Shown here: piece by piece, positions 46,909-56,257 of the stretch
Layout: every line of letters starts with the position of its first letter
How positions within the stretch are numbered: position 1 is the stretch's first letter
Source: Anaerolineaceae bacterium
GTDB lineage: Bacteria; Chloroflexota; Anaerolineae; Aggregatilineales; Phototrophicaceae
Assembly: GCA_002699585.1 (NCBI GenBank)
Contig: PABP01000038.1
Location: forward strand, 310,001-374,000
DNA: 64,000 nt
Direction of reading: 5' to 3'
Notes under the pieces: model-generated
Told to the model about the DNA's origin: nothing
The model's database searches: none
What the model saw: only the letters and a program-made list of their open reading frames with translations
Program-made: the position numbers and the translations under genes

Positions 46909-48111
46909 ATGCCCAAACTCATCTACCTGGGGGTGCTGCGCATCCCGACCGAAAAAGCACACGGCTTGCAAATCATGCAGAACTGCGAAGCCTTTGCCAA
47001 CACGGGGTACGATGTCGAGTTATGGGCGGCACGGCGCATCAATACGCCGGACATGCGCCAGATCAACGACCCTTTTGCGTTTTACGGCGTAGAGGCCAAT
47101 TTCAAGCTCAGGCGATTGCCCCTGCTAGATTTAATGCCATTGGCACGCGGGAACCTCAAGATTGAGCGCGTCTTTTTCTATATGCAGATTGTGTCCTATG
47201 TGCTGGTGATGCTCGTCACGATGCTGTTCACACGGGCCGATGTCTACTATTCGCGCGATGAAAACATCCTGTTCGCACTGAGCCTGATAAAACCCCGGCA
47301 CAAGCTGGCCTATGAGGTCCATACGCTGCGCCCATCAAAATGGGGGCGTTGGTTACAAGTACAGGCCGCCAAACGCAGCGGCGCGGTCATCCCGCTGACA
47401 GGTAAGTTACGCGATGATCTGGCTGATGACGGCATCACACCCGATAAAATGATGGTCGCACATGATGGTGTTCGTGTGAGCCGCTTCGAGGGTTTACCAG
47501 ACCGTATCCAGGCACGGCAGCAAATCGGCTGGCCGGAAGACGCTTATATCGTCGGGTATATGGGCCAACTCAAAACCATGAATATGGACAAGGGCGTAAG
47601 CCTGATCGTAAAGGCCATGACGCATATCCCAGATGGTTACATGGCCATCGTCGGCGGTCCAACCCAGGCCGCCGAACAACTCCGGCAGATGTGGATCGAC
47701 CTGGGCCAACCAGAGGACCATTTTCTGTATTCCGGGCAAGTTGCCCCCGATGATGTCCCCCTCTACTTACGCGCGTTCGATGTAGGCATGATGCCGCAAC
47801 CCTGGACGCCACACTTCGCCTATTACACATCGGCACTGAAGTTGTTTGAGTATATGGCCGCCGGTTGTACAGTCGTGGCATCGGACCTGCCATCGGCTAA
47901 AGAGGTGTTGCAACACGAACAAACGGCCCTGCTGTTCGCCCATGAGAATGTCGAGGCGCTGACGGTAGCTCTCTTGCGTTTGCATGATGACACACGCCTG
48001 CGTGATACGCTTGCAGACTACGCCTATACCGAAGTTATGGCACACTACACATGGGACGCCCGTGCAATCGCTATTCGCCAGCACATTGAGACACAGCAGA
48101 GATTGAAATAA
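46909..48111 (+). CDS. GT4-type glycosyltransferase
   Basis: A 400-residue GT-B fold enzyme that transfers sugars from nucleotide-sugar donors. N-terminal acceptor half: YLGVLRIPTEKAHGLQIMQNCEAFA with a Gly-rich loop and a membrane-associating hydrophobic segment (VSYVLVMLVTMLF, about 85-107). C-terminal donor half: IVGYMGQLKTMNMDKGVSLIVKAM, then SGQVAPDDVPLYLRAFDVGMMPQP, and ALKLFEYMAAGCTVVASDLPSAKEVL, where the Glu of the EX7E-like motif lies. The hydrophobic stretch suggests peripheral membrane association. It follows the PRTase by 9 bp and precedes the second GT by 28 bp. Confidence 0.88.
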   Translation: MPKLIYLGVLRIPTEKAHGLQIMQNCEAFANTGYDVELWAARRINTPDMRQINDPFAFYGVEANFKLRRLPLLDLMPLARGNLKIERVFFYMQIVSYVLVMLVTMLFTRADVYYSRDENILFALSLIKPRHKLAYEVHTLRPSKWGRWLQVQAAKRSGAVIPLTGKLRDDLADDGITPDKMMVAHDGVRVSRFEGLPDRIQARQQIGWPEDAYIVGYMGQLKTMNMDKGVSLIVKAMTHIPDGYMAIVGGPTQAAEQLRQMWIDLGQPEDHFLYSGQVAPDDVPLYLRAFDVGMMPQPWTPHFAYYTSALKLFEYMAAGCTVVASDLPSAKEVLQHEQTALLFAHENVEALTVALLRLHDDTRLRDTLADYAYTEVMAHYTWDARAIAIRQHIETQQRLK

Positions 48112-48139
48112 GTCCAATTGGGAAAGGGCTGACACACTG

Positions 48140-49402
48140 ATGCGCATCATGATTCTGAGTGACCGGATCCCGCCAGAGAACCGCGGTGGTGGTGGGCTCA
48201 TGGCGTGGCGCTTGGCGGTCGGGCTGCGCGACAGCGGCCATGATGTGCATGTCGTCGCGGCCACGGACCATATCCCCCGGACGCAACTGCGAGAGAGCAT
48301 CCCGACCTATCACATTCGCACCCGCTACCGTGAACGCTTTCGTCCGTATCTCTCGCTGTACAATCCGCAGGCCCTACCGGAATTGCGTAAGCTGTACAAG
48401 CGTATTCAGCCGGATGTGGTTAACGCACATAACATCCACAGTGATCTGTCCTACGCCAGTATCTCGACAGCCAGCCGAATGGGCTTCCCGACGGTATTCA
48501 CGTCACACGACGCCATGCCCTTCGCCTATAGCAAAATCGACTACTTCGTGCCGGAAAGCGGCTGTGAACCTATCTCACCACAGGACTATCGCCTACCACC
48601 GGGGCACAATCGCCGTACGGCACGACTGCGCTATAACCCGATCCGCAACATTGTCATCAGGCATATCCTGTTGCAGCATGCCGATAAATTGACCGCCCCC
48701 AGTCAGGCTCTGTGTGATGCCCATCAGGCCAATGACCTGCCCGGGTTTGAGCGCGTTCACAACGGCATCAATCCAATTACATTTTCAGCATCACAAAGCC
48801 AGGTCGAAGCACTGCGAAAGCGACTGGCGTTGGAGGGCAAAAAGGTCATCCTCTTCGCAGGCCGCCTGACGCGCCCCAAAGGGACCATCCAGCTATTGGA
48901 CGCACTGCAACAGGTGATCGCAGATGTACCGGAAGCGGTGGTGCTGGTGCTGTCATCCATCCCGATTGACCAGCAAATCACGGATAGCAAATACGACACC
49001 CTCAAAGCCAATCACCTGAAGTCCGGCGGTTGGTTGGATGGCTCTGAATTAGCAGCCGCCTTCCATCTAGCCGATCTGATCGTCTCGCCAAGCATCATTT
49101 TGGAGTCTTTTGGCATGGTCTTGATCGAAGCAATGGCTGCCCAAAAGCCCGTCATCGCTTCCTGCTATACAGGACCGACGGAAATTGTGGTGGATGGAGC
49201 AACGGGTTTTCTGATTAATCCGCATGATACGGCTATCTTCGCGGATAGGCTGAAAACGCTTCTGATGCAGCCTGACCTGCGCCAGAGCATGGGACAAGCA
49301 GGTCAAGAACGTCTGTTAGCGCACTTCACGCTCAGCCAGCAAGTCGACGCGATGGTGGATGTCTACGAGCAGGCTATCGCCCACAAGAAGCAAGGTCACT
49401 AA
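48140..49402 (+). CDS. GT4-type glycosyltransferase
   Basis: A 420-residue GT-B enzyme of the GT4 clan. N-terminal ILSDRIPPENRGGGGLMAWRLAVGLRDSGHDVHVVA with the acceptor loop, and VNAHNIHSDLSYASI. The C-terminal donor site has ILFAGRLTRPKGTIQLLDAL, then SPSIILESFGMVLIEAMAAQKPVIAS with the EX7E motif and GPTEIVVDGATGFLI. Likely partner of the preceding GT in one surface-glycan pathway; the sugar is unknown. The RmlA-like gene lies far away (>45 kb) but may supply donors. It ends 16 bp before a convergent unknown gene. Confidence 0.9.
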   Translation: MRIMILSDRIPPENRGGGGLMAWRLAVGLRDSGHDVHVVAATDHIPRTQLRESIPTYHIRTRYRERFRPYLSLYNPQALPELRKLYKRIQPDVVNAHNIHSDLSYASISTASRMGFPTVFTSHDAMPFAYSKIDYFVPESGCEPISPQDYRLPPGHNRRTARLRYNPIRNIVIRHILLQHADKLTAPSQALCDAHQANDLPGFERVHNGINPITFSASQSQVEALRKRLALEGKKVILFAGRLTRPKGTIQLLDALQQVIADVPEAVVLVLSSIPIDQQITDSKYDTLKANHLKSGGWLDGSELAAAFHLADLIVSPSIILESFGMVLIEAMAAQKPVIASCYTGPTEIVVDGATGFLINPHDTAIFADRLKTLLMQPDLRQSMGQAGQERLLAHFTLSQQVDAMVDVYEQAIAHKKQGH

Positions 49403-49417
49403 GTTAGCTGCAAAATA

Positions 49418-49924
49418 TTAACTGCCAAACCATCGATTGAAGATTCGCCCGATCCTAAGCATGAAGCTGGACCATAGGCTTTTTGCAGGCGCAGGCTGTT
49501 CCTGCTCTAGGGGTTTGGTGAGCGGTTCTAGATGAATGGGTTCATCAAGGACAGGTTGGTTGAGGAACGTGCGCACCTCATGCTCACGCGAGGACATACT
49601 TTCCGCCAGTATAGAGATTGCAATCGGTACAGTGAGCATCTGCACCAGGTCATCATCACTGAGATGAATCGTTTCCTGTAAATGCTGCTCACGAATCACA
49701 TGGTCAATAATTTCAAAAGTGAGCTGGGCACACAGCAGTTTCTGGCGTTCGTCGAGGTATTGATCCCAGATACGATAATCAAAGGGGCGTGGCAACTGGG
49801 ATAGCAACTCCGAGACTTGCGAAGACAGATCTGACATACCATACGTCAGGCCAAGGCGGCTGACGTCAAAATCATCACTTTCAATATGTTCTTCAAAAAG
49901 ATTGCGACGGTTCTTGTGAGGCAT
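49418..49924 (-). CDS. Unknown protein, 168 residues, possible C-terminal anchor
   Basis: Not recognised. Start taken at the ATG complementary to 49922-49924 with GGATGGG upstream; an ATG at 49945 is an alternative. The product is mostly helical (LTFEIIDHVIREQHLQETIHL, LTVPIAISILAESMSS), ends in a Pro/Glu-rich linker and a basic, aromatic tail (SSFMLRIGRIFNRWFGS) that could be an amphipathic membrane anchor. It is convergent with the glycosyltransferase and downstream of the rpoB terminator. No known domain. Confidence 0.5.
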   Translation of the reverse strand: MPHKNRRNLFEEHIESDDFDVSRLGLTYGMSDLSSQVSELLSQLPRPFDYRIWDQYLDERQKLLCAQLTFEIIDHVIREQHLQETIHLSDDDLVQMLTVPIAISILAESMSSREHEVRTFLNQPVLDEPIHLEPLTKPLEQEQPAPAKSLWSSFMLRIGRIFNRWFGS

Positions 49925-50049
49925 ACAAGCCCATCCAGAATCCATATACTTTGCTTCAAGTATACGAAAATGCCATTTGGCAAGCAATAAGTGGGATACC
50001 AATCCCTATTCAAAACCTTATTCGGGCACCGATTCAAATCATAATGCAA

Positions 50050-50083
50050 CAAAAAAGCAGGCACGATGATCGTGCCTGCTTTT
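50050..50083 (-). terminator. Rho-independent terminator of rpoB
   Basis: AAAAGCAGGCACGAT (50053-50067) and ATCGTGCCTGCTTTT (50069-50083) form a long stem, followed on the minus strand by a T-run. It ends rpoB 31 bp after its stop. Confidence 0.93.
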
Positions 50084-50113
50084 GCGTGTTTCGCTAAATT
50101 GGACGGCTAAAGC

Positions 50114-53100
50114 TTAGTCGCCACTTTCCGGCTCGGTATCGACTTCGCGAGCTTCCACCGCGCGGGCTTCAGGACGCTGTGATGCGCCACGGGCCAGACC
50201 CATCAAGCCTGTTTCCGGGCCTTGACGGCGGGACTGTTCTTCGTCCTTGCCGAAGCGAATCACATCACCAGATGTGGTGATGGCTTCGACTGATAGGCCG
50301 AGGCTTTGCAATTCCTTCACCAGAACGCGGAAGCTGGTTGGGATACCCGGTTCTTCGATGGGTTCGCCCTTCACGATGCTCTCGTAGGTCTTCACGCGGC
50401 CCTGGACATCGTCGGATTTGACGGTGAGCATTTCCTGAAGGGTATACGCTGCACCGTAGGCTTCCAGCGCCCACACTTCCATTTCACCGAAGCGCTGGCC
50501 ACCGAACTGGGCTTTACCACCCAAAGGCTGCTGCGTAACCAGGCTGTAGGGGCCTGTCGAACGCGCGTGGGCCTTATCTTCAACAAGGTGAGCCAGTTTG
50601 AGCATGTGCACAAAGCCAACTGCAACGTGATTGTCGAAGAGTTCACCAGAGCGACCATCGTACAGTTTGTGCTTACCGTACTGCGGCACTGGTTCGCCAG
50701 TTTCAAACATGACCTTATTGGCCAGTTCGTACAGGGTCTTATCGTCGGCATCTTCTGGGATGTCTACGGGTTCTGTCGCGTAGGCTTGGATCCACAGGCG
50801 CAATGACACGTTGACAGCCATCTGATCACGATGTTCACGTTCCGACAAGGTCATATTCGTGTTATCGAAGATGAGGATCTCATCGGGATCATAACCCAGT
50901 TCACGCAGCCACTCAGCCAGGACAACACGACGGGCATAGACATTCGATGCCATCAATTCCTGGGTATCGTAGTTGGTATCTTCGCCCAACCATGCATGGA
51001 TATAGTAGCGGCGAACTTCGTCATCATCTTGCAGCTCTTCGCTGTCGTAGTACTCGTTGATCCATTCCCAGGCACGCTCGGTGATGATCTTCCAGGCACG
51101 GTCCATCATCCAGGCACGGCCCATTTCAGCCTGAATTTCGAGTTCGTCAGCGCCATCGAACACCGGCGTTACCGCACGGAAGCCGAGGCGATCTGCTGCC
51201 CAACCCAGGTGAAGTTCCAATACCTGGCCGATGTTCATACGACCGGGAACACCCGTCGGGTTCAGGATGATTTCGACAGTACGACCATCGTCGAGATACG
51301 GCATGTCTTCGATCTTGACGACACGCGAGATGACACCCTTGTTACCGTGACGACCCGCCATCTTGTCACCCACTGTCAGCTTACGACGCTGAGCAATGCT
51401 GACGCGGACCATTTTTTCCACACCTGCGGACAGGTCGGGGTGCTCTTCACGAGTGAAGGTCTTGACATCGACAACCTTACCGCTTTCACCATGAGGCAAA
51501 CGCAGCGAGCTGTCTTTCACTTCACGGGCTTGCTCGCCGAAGATAGCGCGCAGCAGTTTTTCTTCCGGGCTGAGTTCTTTTTCGCCCTTCGGTGTGATCT
51601 TACCCACGAGAATATCGTGTGGGCCGACCTCAGCACCGATACGAACGATACCGAATTCATCCAGGTCCTTCAGCGCGTCTTCACCGACATTCGGGATGTC
51701 ATAGGTGATTTCTTCCGGGCCGAGCTTGGTATCACGGGCTTCCACTTCGTGCTTTTCGATGTGGATGCTAGTGAACTTGTCTTTGCGCAGCATATCTTCG
51801 CTGATGAGCAGTGCATCTTCGTAGTTACCACCATCCCAGCAGATGAAAGCAGCCAAGACGTCATGGCCAAGGGCGAGGTTACCATTGTGCGTGCTGGAGC
51901 TATCCGCCAGAACCTGGCCTTTTTCCACACGCTGGCCCTTGAGCACGACCGGCTTCTGGTCGATACAGGTGGATTGGTTGCTACGGTTGTATTTACGCAG
52001 TTGATAGCGACGTTCTTCGCCGTTGTCCTGGCGAACGATGATGCGGTCACCCTGGACGCTGATCACATCGCCGGGTTCTTCTGCGACCAATACCTGACCG
52101 CTGTCGATTGCGGCCTGATCTTCCATACCCGTGCTGACAATCGGAACGTCCGGGTTCAGCAGCGGAACAGCTTGACGCTGCATGTTGGAACCCATCAACG
52201 CACGGTTGGCGTCATCATGCTCTAGGAATGGAATCAGCGCGGCGCTAATACCCACAATCTGGCGCGGGGCGATGTCGATGTAATCGACCTGGTGAACGGG
52301 GACCACACGGAAACCCTGACGATAACGGCAGGACACACGGTTGGACACAAATTCACCCTGGTCATCGAGCAGACTGTTGGCCTGGGCGATGATGTAGTGG
52401 TCTTCTTCATCGGCATTCAGGTATTCAATTTCCGGTGTAACAAACGGAACAACCGGAACTTTGTCAATTTTGGCCTTCTTCAGCGCTTTGATTTCCGCTT
52501 CGCCGATGACGGTATCTTCTTCAAGGATGACATTGTCTTTGGCATCTTCGATATCATCACGGACGCGGCGACCGACAAGTCGCTCGTCATCCACGCTGAG
52601 GAACTTGACCACTTTACGATACGGCGTCTCGATGAAGCCGTATTCATTCACACGGGCGTACGAAGCCAAGCGACCAATCAGACCGATGTTCGGACCTTCA
52701 GGTGTTTCAATCGGGCAAATACGGCCATAGTGGCTATGGTGAACGTCACGGACATCGAAGCCAGCGCGCTCACGACGCAAACCGCCTGGGCCGAGGGCCG
52801 ACAGGGTACGCTTATGCGTCAGTTCCGCCAGCGGGTTGGTCTGTTCCATGAACTGTGACAACTGTGATGAGCCGAAGAACTCGCGAACAGAGGCCACAAT
52901 CGGGCGAATGTTCACCAGCGAGACAGGTGTCATATTGTCAATTTCACGGATGGACATGCGCTCTTTGACGACGCGTTCCATACGGCGCAGACCGACGCGC
53001 AGCTTGTTCATGATGAGTTCGCCAACTGTCTTCACACGGCGGTTGCCGAGGTGGTCAATGTCATCGCGGTTGGCTTTACCGGTGTTAATTTCGATCATAC

Positions 53101-54106
53101 GACGGACAACAGCGACAATATCGCCTTTTGTCACCGTACGAACACTACGCGGAATCTGGCTGTCCAGATTGAGGCGCTGGTTCAGCTTGTAACGACCGAC
53201 GCGTTCCAAGTCATAACGGCGCTGGTCGAATAGTTGACTGTAGAGATATTCGCGCGCGTTGTCGAGCGTTGGCGGGTCGCCAGGGCGCATCTTACGATAG
53301 AACTCAATCAAGGCTGCTTCGGCCACGGTCTGGTTCTTCTTCAGGTCCCAGACAGGCTCGTTCTTGATGGAGCTTTCAATATAGGGGTGGTTCTCATCGT
53401 CGTCGATGTCAGAGAACAACGCCATGATTTCTTCGGACTCACCCGTCTTAATTGGGCTGAGATCATCCGGCAGATCATCCTCGACAGCGGCCAGTGCGCG
53501 CAACAGCACGGTCACAGGCATGGTACGTTTACGATTGAACTTGATCGTCAGGTAGTCGTTCTTCTTAGTTTCAAATTCCATCCAGGCGCCACGATCTGGA
53601 ATCAACTTGGCGTTGGACAGCAGACGACCTGTGGTACGGTCTTCGTCAGCGTCGAAATAGACACCTGGGGAGCGAATCAACTGGCTGACGACCACACGCT
53701 CGGACCCATTAACAATGAAGGTACCTTTGTCGGTCATCAGCGGGAAATCGCCCAGGAAGATGTCGCTGACGGTTACTTGATCCCCTTCTTCGCGGTTCAC
53801 CAGTGCCACGCGCACATACAGCGGAGCCGCGTAGGACATATCGCGCTCGATGCATTGTTCCTGGCTGTACTTGGGTTCCTCAAACCAATATTTGAGGCCA
53901 AACTGCTCGGCTTCTGGGATATTACCGGGGAAGTAGAGTTTAAGATTGCCGTTGAAGCTTTCGATGGGGTTGATTTCGTCGAAAAGTTCGACCAAACCCT
54001 CACGAATGAACCATTCAAAGGCGCTCGATTGAATTTCAATTAGTGACGGAAGCTGTTCCGTATCTGGCACACGGGCATAGTTCTTTACATTATAGTAGTC
54101 ACTCAA
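50114..54106 (-). CDS. rpoB: RNA polymerase beta subunit
   Basis: A 1330-residue beta subunit. Seen: [51 protein letters not shown], the rifampicin region (in E. coli terms, Glu at 516, His526 and Ser531 kept, Thr at 529), then [51 protein letters not shown], the [24 protein letters not shown] clamp end and a C-terminal tail of acidic residues. The start codon is TTG, with AGAGGAG 7 nt upstream. The gene is alone: a terminator follows 31 bp later, with no rpoC and no ribosomal-protein genes beside it. Confidence 0.98.
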   Translation of the reverse strand: MSDYYNVKNYARVPDTEQLPSLIEIQSSAFEWFIREGLVELFDEINPIESFNGNLKLYFPGNIPEAEQFGLKYWFEEPKYSQEQCIERDMSYAAPLYVRVALVNREEGDQVTVSDIFLGDFPLMTDKGTFIVNGSERVVVSQLIRSPGVYFDADEDRTTGRLLSNAKLIPDRGAWMEFETKKNDYLTIKFNRKRTMPVTVLLRALAAVEDDLPDDLSPIKTGESEEIMALFSDIDDDENHPYIESSIKNEPVWDLKKNQTVAEAALIEFYRKMRPGDPPTLDNAREYLYSQLFDQRRYDLERVGRYKLNQRLNLDSQIPRSVRTVTKGDIVAVVRRMIEINTGKANRDDIDHLGNRRVKTVGELIMNKLRVGLRRMERVVKERMSIREIDNMTPVSLVNIRPIVASVREFFGSSQLSQFMEQTNPLAELTHKRTLSALGPGGLRRERAGFDVRDVHHSHYGRICPIETPEGPNIGLIGRLASYARVNEYGFIETPYRKVVKFLSVDDERLVGRRVRDDIEDAKDNVILEEDTVIGEAEIKALKKAKIDKVPVVPFVTPEIEYLNADEEDHYIIAQANSLLDDQGEFVSNRVSCRYRQGFRVVPVHQVDYIDIAPRQIVGISAALIPFLEHDDANRALMGSNMQRQAVPLLNPDVPIVSTGMEDQAAIDSGQVLVAEEPGDVISVQGDRIIVRQDNGEERRYQLRKYNRSNQSTCIDQKPVVLKGQRVEKGQVLADSSSTHNGNLALGHDVLAAFICWDGGNYEDALLISEDMLRKDKFTSIHIEKHEVEARDTKLGPEEITYDIPNVGEDALKDLDEFGIVRIGAEVGPHDILVGKITPKGEKELSPEEKLLRAIFGEQAREVKDSSLRLPHGESGKVVDVKTFTREEHPDLSAGVEKMVRVSIAQRRKLTVGDKMAGRHGNKGVISRVVKIEDMPYLDDGRTVEIILNPTGVPGRMNIGQVLELHLGWAADRLGFRAVTPVFDGADELEIQAEMGRAWMMDRAWKIITERAWEWINEYYDSEELQDDDEVRRYYIHAWLGEDTNYDTQELMASNVYARRVVLAEWLRELGYDPDEILIFDNTNMTLSEREHRDQMAVNVSLRLWIQAYATEPVDIPEDADDKTLYELANKVMFETGEPVPQYGKHKLYDGRSGELFDNHVAVGFVHMLKLAHLVEDKAHARSTGPYSLVTQQPLGGKAQFGGQRFGEMEVWALEAYGAAYTLQEMLTVKSDDVQGRVKTYESIVKGEPIEEPGIPTSFRVLVKELQSLGLSVEAITTSGDVIRFGKDEEQSRRQGPETGLMGLARGASQRPEARAVEAREVDTEPESGD

Positions 54107-54137
54107 AGCGCCGCTCCTCTACGTGATAGACTCGCCG

Positions 54138-54177
54138 AAAACGAGAAAAACCAGTCAACCGCTAGAGATGGCTGGTT
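54138..54177 (-). promoter_or_regulatory. Attenuator-like hairpin before rpoB
   Basis: On the minus strand AACCAG and CTGGTT (54149-54177) flank an 17-nt loop and are followed by TTTTTCTCGTTTT. A competing CAACC/GGTTG pairing uses the same bases. It ends about 32 bp before the rpoB start. Confidence 0.4.
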
Positions 54178-54355
54178 GCGGGAAAAATATGTCGTTGTAG
54201 CCGTATCGTTTTAGACATGGACGACCAAAACTGAACAGTGGAGAATTCTGTGATGTGTCAGTATACCGAAGCAGGGGCTAAAAGTCAAGAGACACGCAAA
54301 GAGAGTCCGCGCCTCCGAGGAATTGCCAAAATCGTAGCATATTCAGGCTCGTTTG

Positions 54356-54478
54356 GCAAATATCCCAAGCGAAATTTGGGAAAAATCTTAAGCCTTTGGG
54401 ATAACCTTAATCCTTTTGCTTGAACAGTTAATGAGCATTAACTGTTCTGCCAGGTTATCCCAAATTTGACATATTTGC
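54356..54478. repeat. 123-bp nested inverted-repeat element
   Basis: Outer ends GCAAATAT (54356-54363) and ATATTTGC (54471-54478); then AAATTTGGGA-type arms; then a perfect 13-bp pair TTTGGGATAACCT (54395-54407) / AGGTTATCCCAAA (54452-54464); then an 11-bp stem GAACAGTTAAT (54422-54432) / ATTAACTGTTC (54437-54447) with loop GAGC. It directly abuts the stop codon of the anti-sigma-like gene. Confidence 0.85.
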
Positions 54479-54480
54479 AA

Positions 54481-54870
54481 TTAATGCAGTACAGCAGGCT
54501 CATCATCGGGGTTTAATGCGACTTTGCGCATATTCCCCATGAACCAATTGTAGACAATCAGCACGAAGCCCCCCACGATGGTCAGAACCGCCGCGAGCTG
54601 CACACGGGTCGGCAGCGGACGTAAGCGCACGCGCACCCCTATTGGTCGCTTTAGCAGTTCGTTACGCAGTTGACGCTTGAAGGCTGGACGCGGCTGGACT
54701 TCTACAAGCGTGTCGTGCAAGCTATCGATAATCGGCAGCCAGTTGGCGACGTCGTCATCATTCAGGTCATAGCGCCCCATGATTTGATCCAAGGTCCCAT
54801 CATGACGAATAACGGCATCTGTCAGCGTTGAAACAAGGTCTTGAACGTGTTGCTCGTGTGTCGTGTTCAT
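54481..54870 (-). CDS. Putative membrane anti-sigma factor
   Basis: A 129-residue protein with a helical, mostly soluble first ~85 residues (no HxxxCxxC zinc motif) and one C-terminal membrane helix (about 93-114, VQLAAVLTIVGGFVLIVYNW). It starts 5 nt after the sigma gene's stop, so the two are translationally coupled. That coupling and the layout (soluble domain then one helix) fit a non-zinc anti-sigma factor that holds the ECF sigma at the membrane. The segment EVQPRPAFKRQLRNELL before the helix looks like similar actinobacterial/Chloroflexota partners. The identity rests on context; the sensed signal is unknown. Confidence 0.6.
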   Translation of the reverse strand: MNTTHEQHVQDLVSTLTDAVIRHDGTLDQIMGRYDLNDDDVANWLPIIDSLHDTLVEVQPRPAFKRQLRNELLKRPIGVRVRLRPLPTRVQLAAVLTIVGGFVLIVYNWFMGNMRKVALNPDDEPAVLH

Positions 54871-54875
54871 CCGGG

Positions 54876-55511
54876 CTACCCTCTACCGTGCTTACGTGCC
54901 GTGCTATCCGCATCTGGCTTGGCCATCGTGTTCTTCATATCTTGCATCTGGATTTCATCGCGCAGGGCGATCAACGTCCTATGATAGAGCGACTTAATCG
55001 CGCCCTCGGTGCGGTTCATGATTTCGCCAATTTCAGCATTGGACTTCTGGTGAATGAATTTGAGCAAAATAAGCTGCTGACGCTCTGCTGGCAGACGGCC
55101 AATGGCTTTCATGAGCGTTTCCTGCTCATCAGATGCTTCCGCCTGTCTATCGGGCGCTTCCGAGCGCAGGGTGTGGGCGACATAGTCATCTAGCGGGATG
55201 ATTTTGCGCCGACCATGATCGCGATGGAAATTGGCAACCAGATTGTGGGCAATGCGATACAGCCACGCCTGGAAGGGCACGCCTTTATCGACGTAATTTT
55301 CAATATGCCCCATAGCGCGGTAGAAAACGCGCGCAGTGAGGTCTTCAGCATCCTGTTGGTTGCCCGTGCGATAGTAAATGTAGTTATAAATCTTGGTTAC
55401 GTATCGCTCGTATAACTCACCAAAGGCTTCTTTATCTTCTTTCGCCAGTGCGATGAGTTCATTATCGCTCATTTTGGCGAGCGGTTTTTGCTTACGCCCA
55501 AATAACCCCAT
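54876..55511 (-). CDS. ECF-type sigma factor
   Basis: A 211-residue group-IV sigma factor. Region 2: ALAKEDKEAFGELYERYVTKIYNYIYYRTGNQQDAEDLTARVFYRAM; region 4: AIGRLPAERQQLILLKFIHQKSNAEIGEIMNRTEGAIKSLYHRTLIALRDEI, with the helix-turn-helix. No region 1 or 3, as expected for ECF factors. A ~25-residue tail follows region 4. The N-terminal MGLFGRKQKPLAKMSDNEL is a short extension. Together with the following gene this is a sigma/anti-sigma pair. It is preceded by a 14-bp hairpin (55575-55616). Target promoters are not predictable here. Confidence 0.93.
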   Translation of the reverse strand: MGLFGRKQKPLAKMSDNELIALAKEDKEAFGELYERYVTKIYNYIYYRTGNQQDAEDLTARVFYRAMGHIENYVDKGVPFQAWLYRIAHNLVANFHRDHGRRKIIPLDDYVAHTLRSEAPDRQAEASDEQETLMKAIGRLPAERQQLILLKFIHQKSNAEIGEIMNRTEGAIKSLYHRTLIALRDEIQMQDMKNTMAKPDADSTARKHGRG

Positions 55512-55574
55512 AGGTCATTCCTGTGTCACTCTTGATCTGTCACTCTTGATCCACACGCCTATAACAACACACGC

Positions 55575-55616
55575 AATCCGGGCAGGTTACGCATAGCACA
55601 CCAACCTGCCCGGATT
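55575..55616. repeat. 14-bp perfect inverted repeat, SWIM/sigma gap
   Basis: AATCCGGGCAGGTT (55575-55588) and AACCTGCCCGGATT (55603-55616), 14-nt loop. It can end transcription of the SWIM gene or act as a control site for the ECF sigma gene. Confidence 0.75.
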
Positions 55617-55643
55617 CATTTACTACATTTTTATTTAGCCGCA

Positions 55644-56003
55644 TTACGCGGCACGGCTGGTGATCCAAATGCCATCGTTGCCAAACGGGCCTTCCAAATA
55701 GAAGCGCTTGTGCTTCTGCCGTTCGGCCTCTTGCTCGGTTAACCAGAAGCTGAGTTTACGGCCTTTGAGATCGGCCATATGCTGCAATGCGGCGATAACA
55801 TGCGTACACGCCACCCCATTATACGTCGCCCAACGGCAGGTACAGCGCGCATGGACACGATGGTTGTGGTCGAACTGAATCGTGACCACATGGTTTGCCA
55901 TTGGATTGGTCACACTTTCCACAATATAGGTGTCTTTATTGATCCGGCGCGACCTCAGATGACGACTTTTTTTCTGTAAGGATTTGATATGTATCGGTTT
56001 CAT
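55644..56003 (-). CDS. SWIM zinc-finger protein
   Basis: A 120-residue stand-alone SWIM domain. Zinc ligands are Cys54, Cys56, Cys66 and His68 (CTCRWATYNGVACTHV), the CxCx9CxH pattern of the family, which binds DNA or protein in helicases and recombination proteins. Flanking basic N-terminus (KSLQKKSRHLRSRRINK) could bind nucleic acid. SWIM domains are usually fused to enzymes; here none is attached. Start at the ATG complementary to 56001-56003 with AGGCGTAGG upstream. A -10 box (56040-56045) sits just upstream. Confidence 0.85.
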   Translation of the reverse strand: MKPIHIKSLQKKSRHLRSRRINKDTYIVESVTNPMANHVVTIQFDHNHRVHARCTCRWATYNGVACTHVIAALQHMADLKGRKLSFWLTEQEAERQKHKRFYLEGPFGNDGIWITSRAA

Positions 56004-56039
56004 CCTACGCCTCACTTTTCGTGATTCTGCAACACTTAT

Positions 56040-56045
56040 ATTATA
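56040..56045 (-). promoter_or_regulatory. Candidate -10 box of the SWIM gene
   Basis: Perfect TATAAT on the minus strand, 37 bp before the chosen start. Confidence 0.4.
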
Positions 56046-56074
56046 CATTTGTTCTATCAGAATTGCATCGAAAT

Positions 56075-56098
56075 ATACCCCCCAACCTATAGGGGTAT
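56075..56098. repeat. 7-bp inverted repeat in the SWIM/sortase divergent region
   Basis: ATACCCC (56075-56081) and GGGGTAT (56092-56098). It lies between the two divergent genes; possible operator. Confidence 0.4.
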
Positions 56099-56172
56099 TT
56101 GCCTTTTTGGCAGTTATGAGGAGGTGTAGTAGCAAGTTGAAATGTTGATGAGCATGGATGGCAACTAGCCGT

Positions 56173-56178
56173 TATAAT
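56173..56178 (+). promoter_or_regulatory. Candidate -10 box of the sortase gene
   Basis: Perfect TATAAT 80 bp before the sortase ATG at 56258. A frame from 56177 would start inside it, so the later ATG is chosen. Confidence 0.4.
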
Positions 56179-56257
56179 GAAGTCAAATACACCAGCGTCA
56201 CCAAACAACCATTGGACACCAAACCATACACCATGCAGTGCTTTATCGGGGAGCAAC

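Larger units (their letters stand above)
54107..54480 (-). other. 374-bp rpoB leader region
   Basis: No gene. It contains the nested inverted repeat (54356-54478), a small 8-bp repeat TTGCCAAA/TTTGGCAA (54323-54359) and an attenuator-like hairpin with T-run near 54138-54177, all upstream of rpoB on the minus strand. No clear -10/-35 pair was found. Confidence 0.7.

Noticed and set aside
50831-52225. 464-codon plus-strand open frame opposite rpoB
   Set aside because: Fully antisense to conserved rpoB; the open frame reflects codon bias of the real gene.
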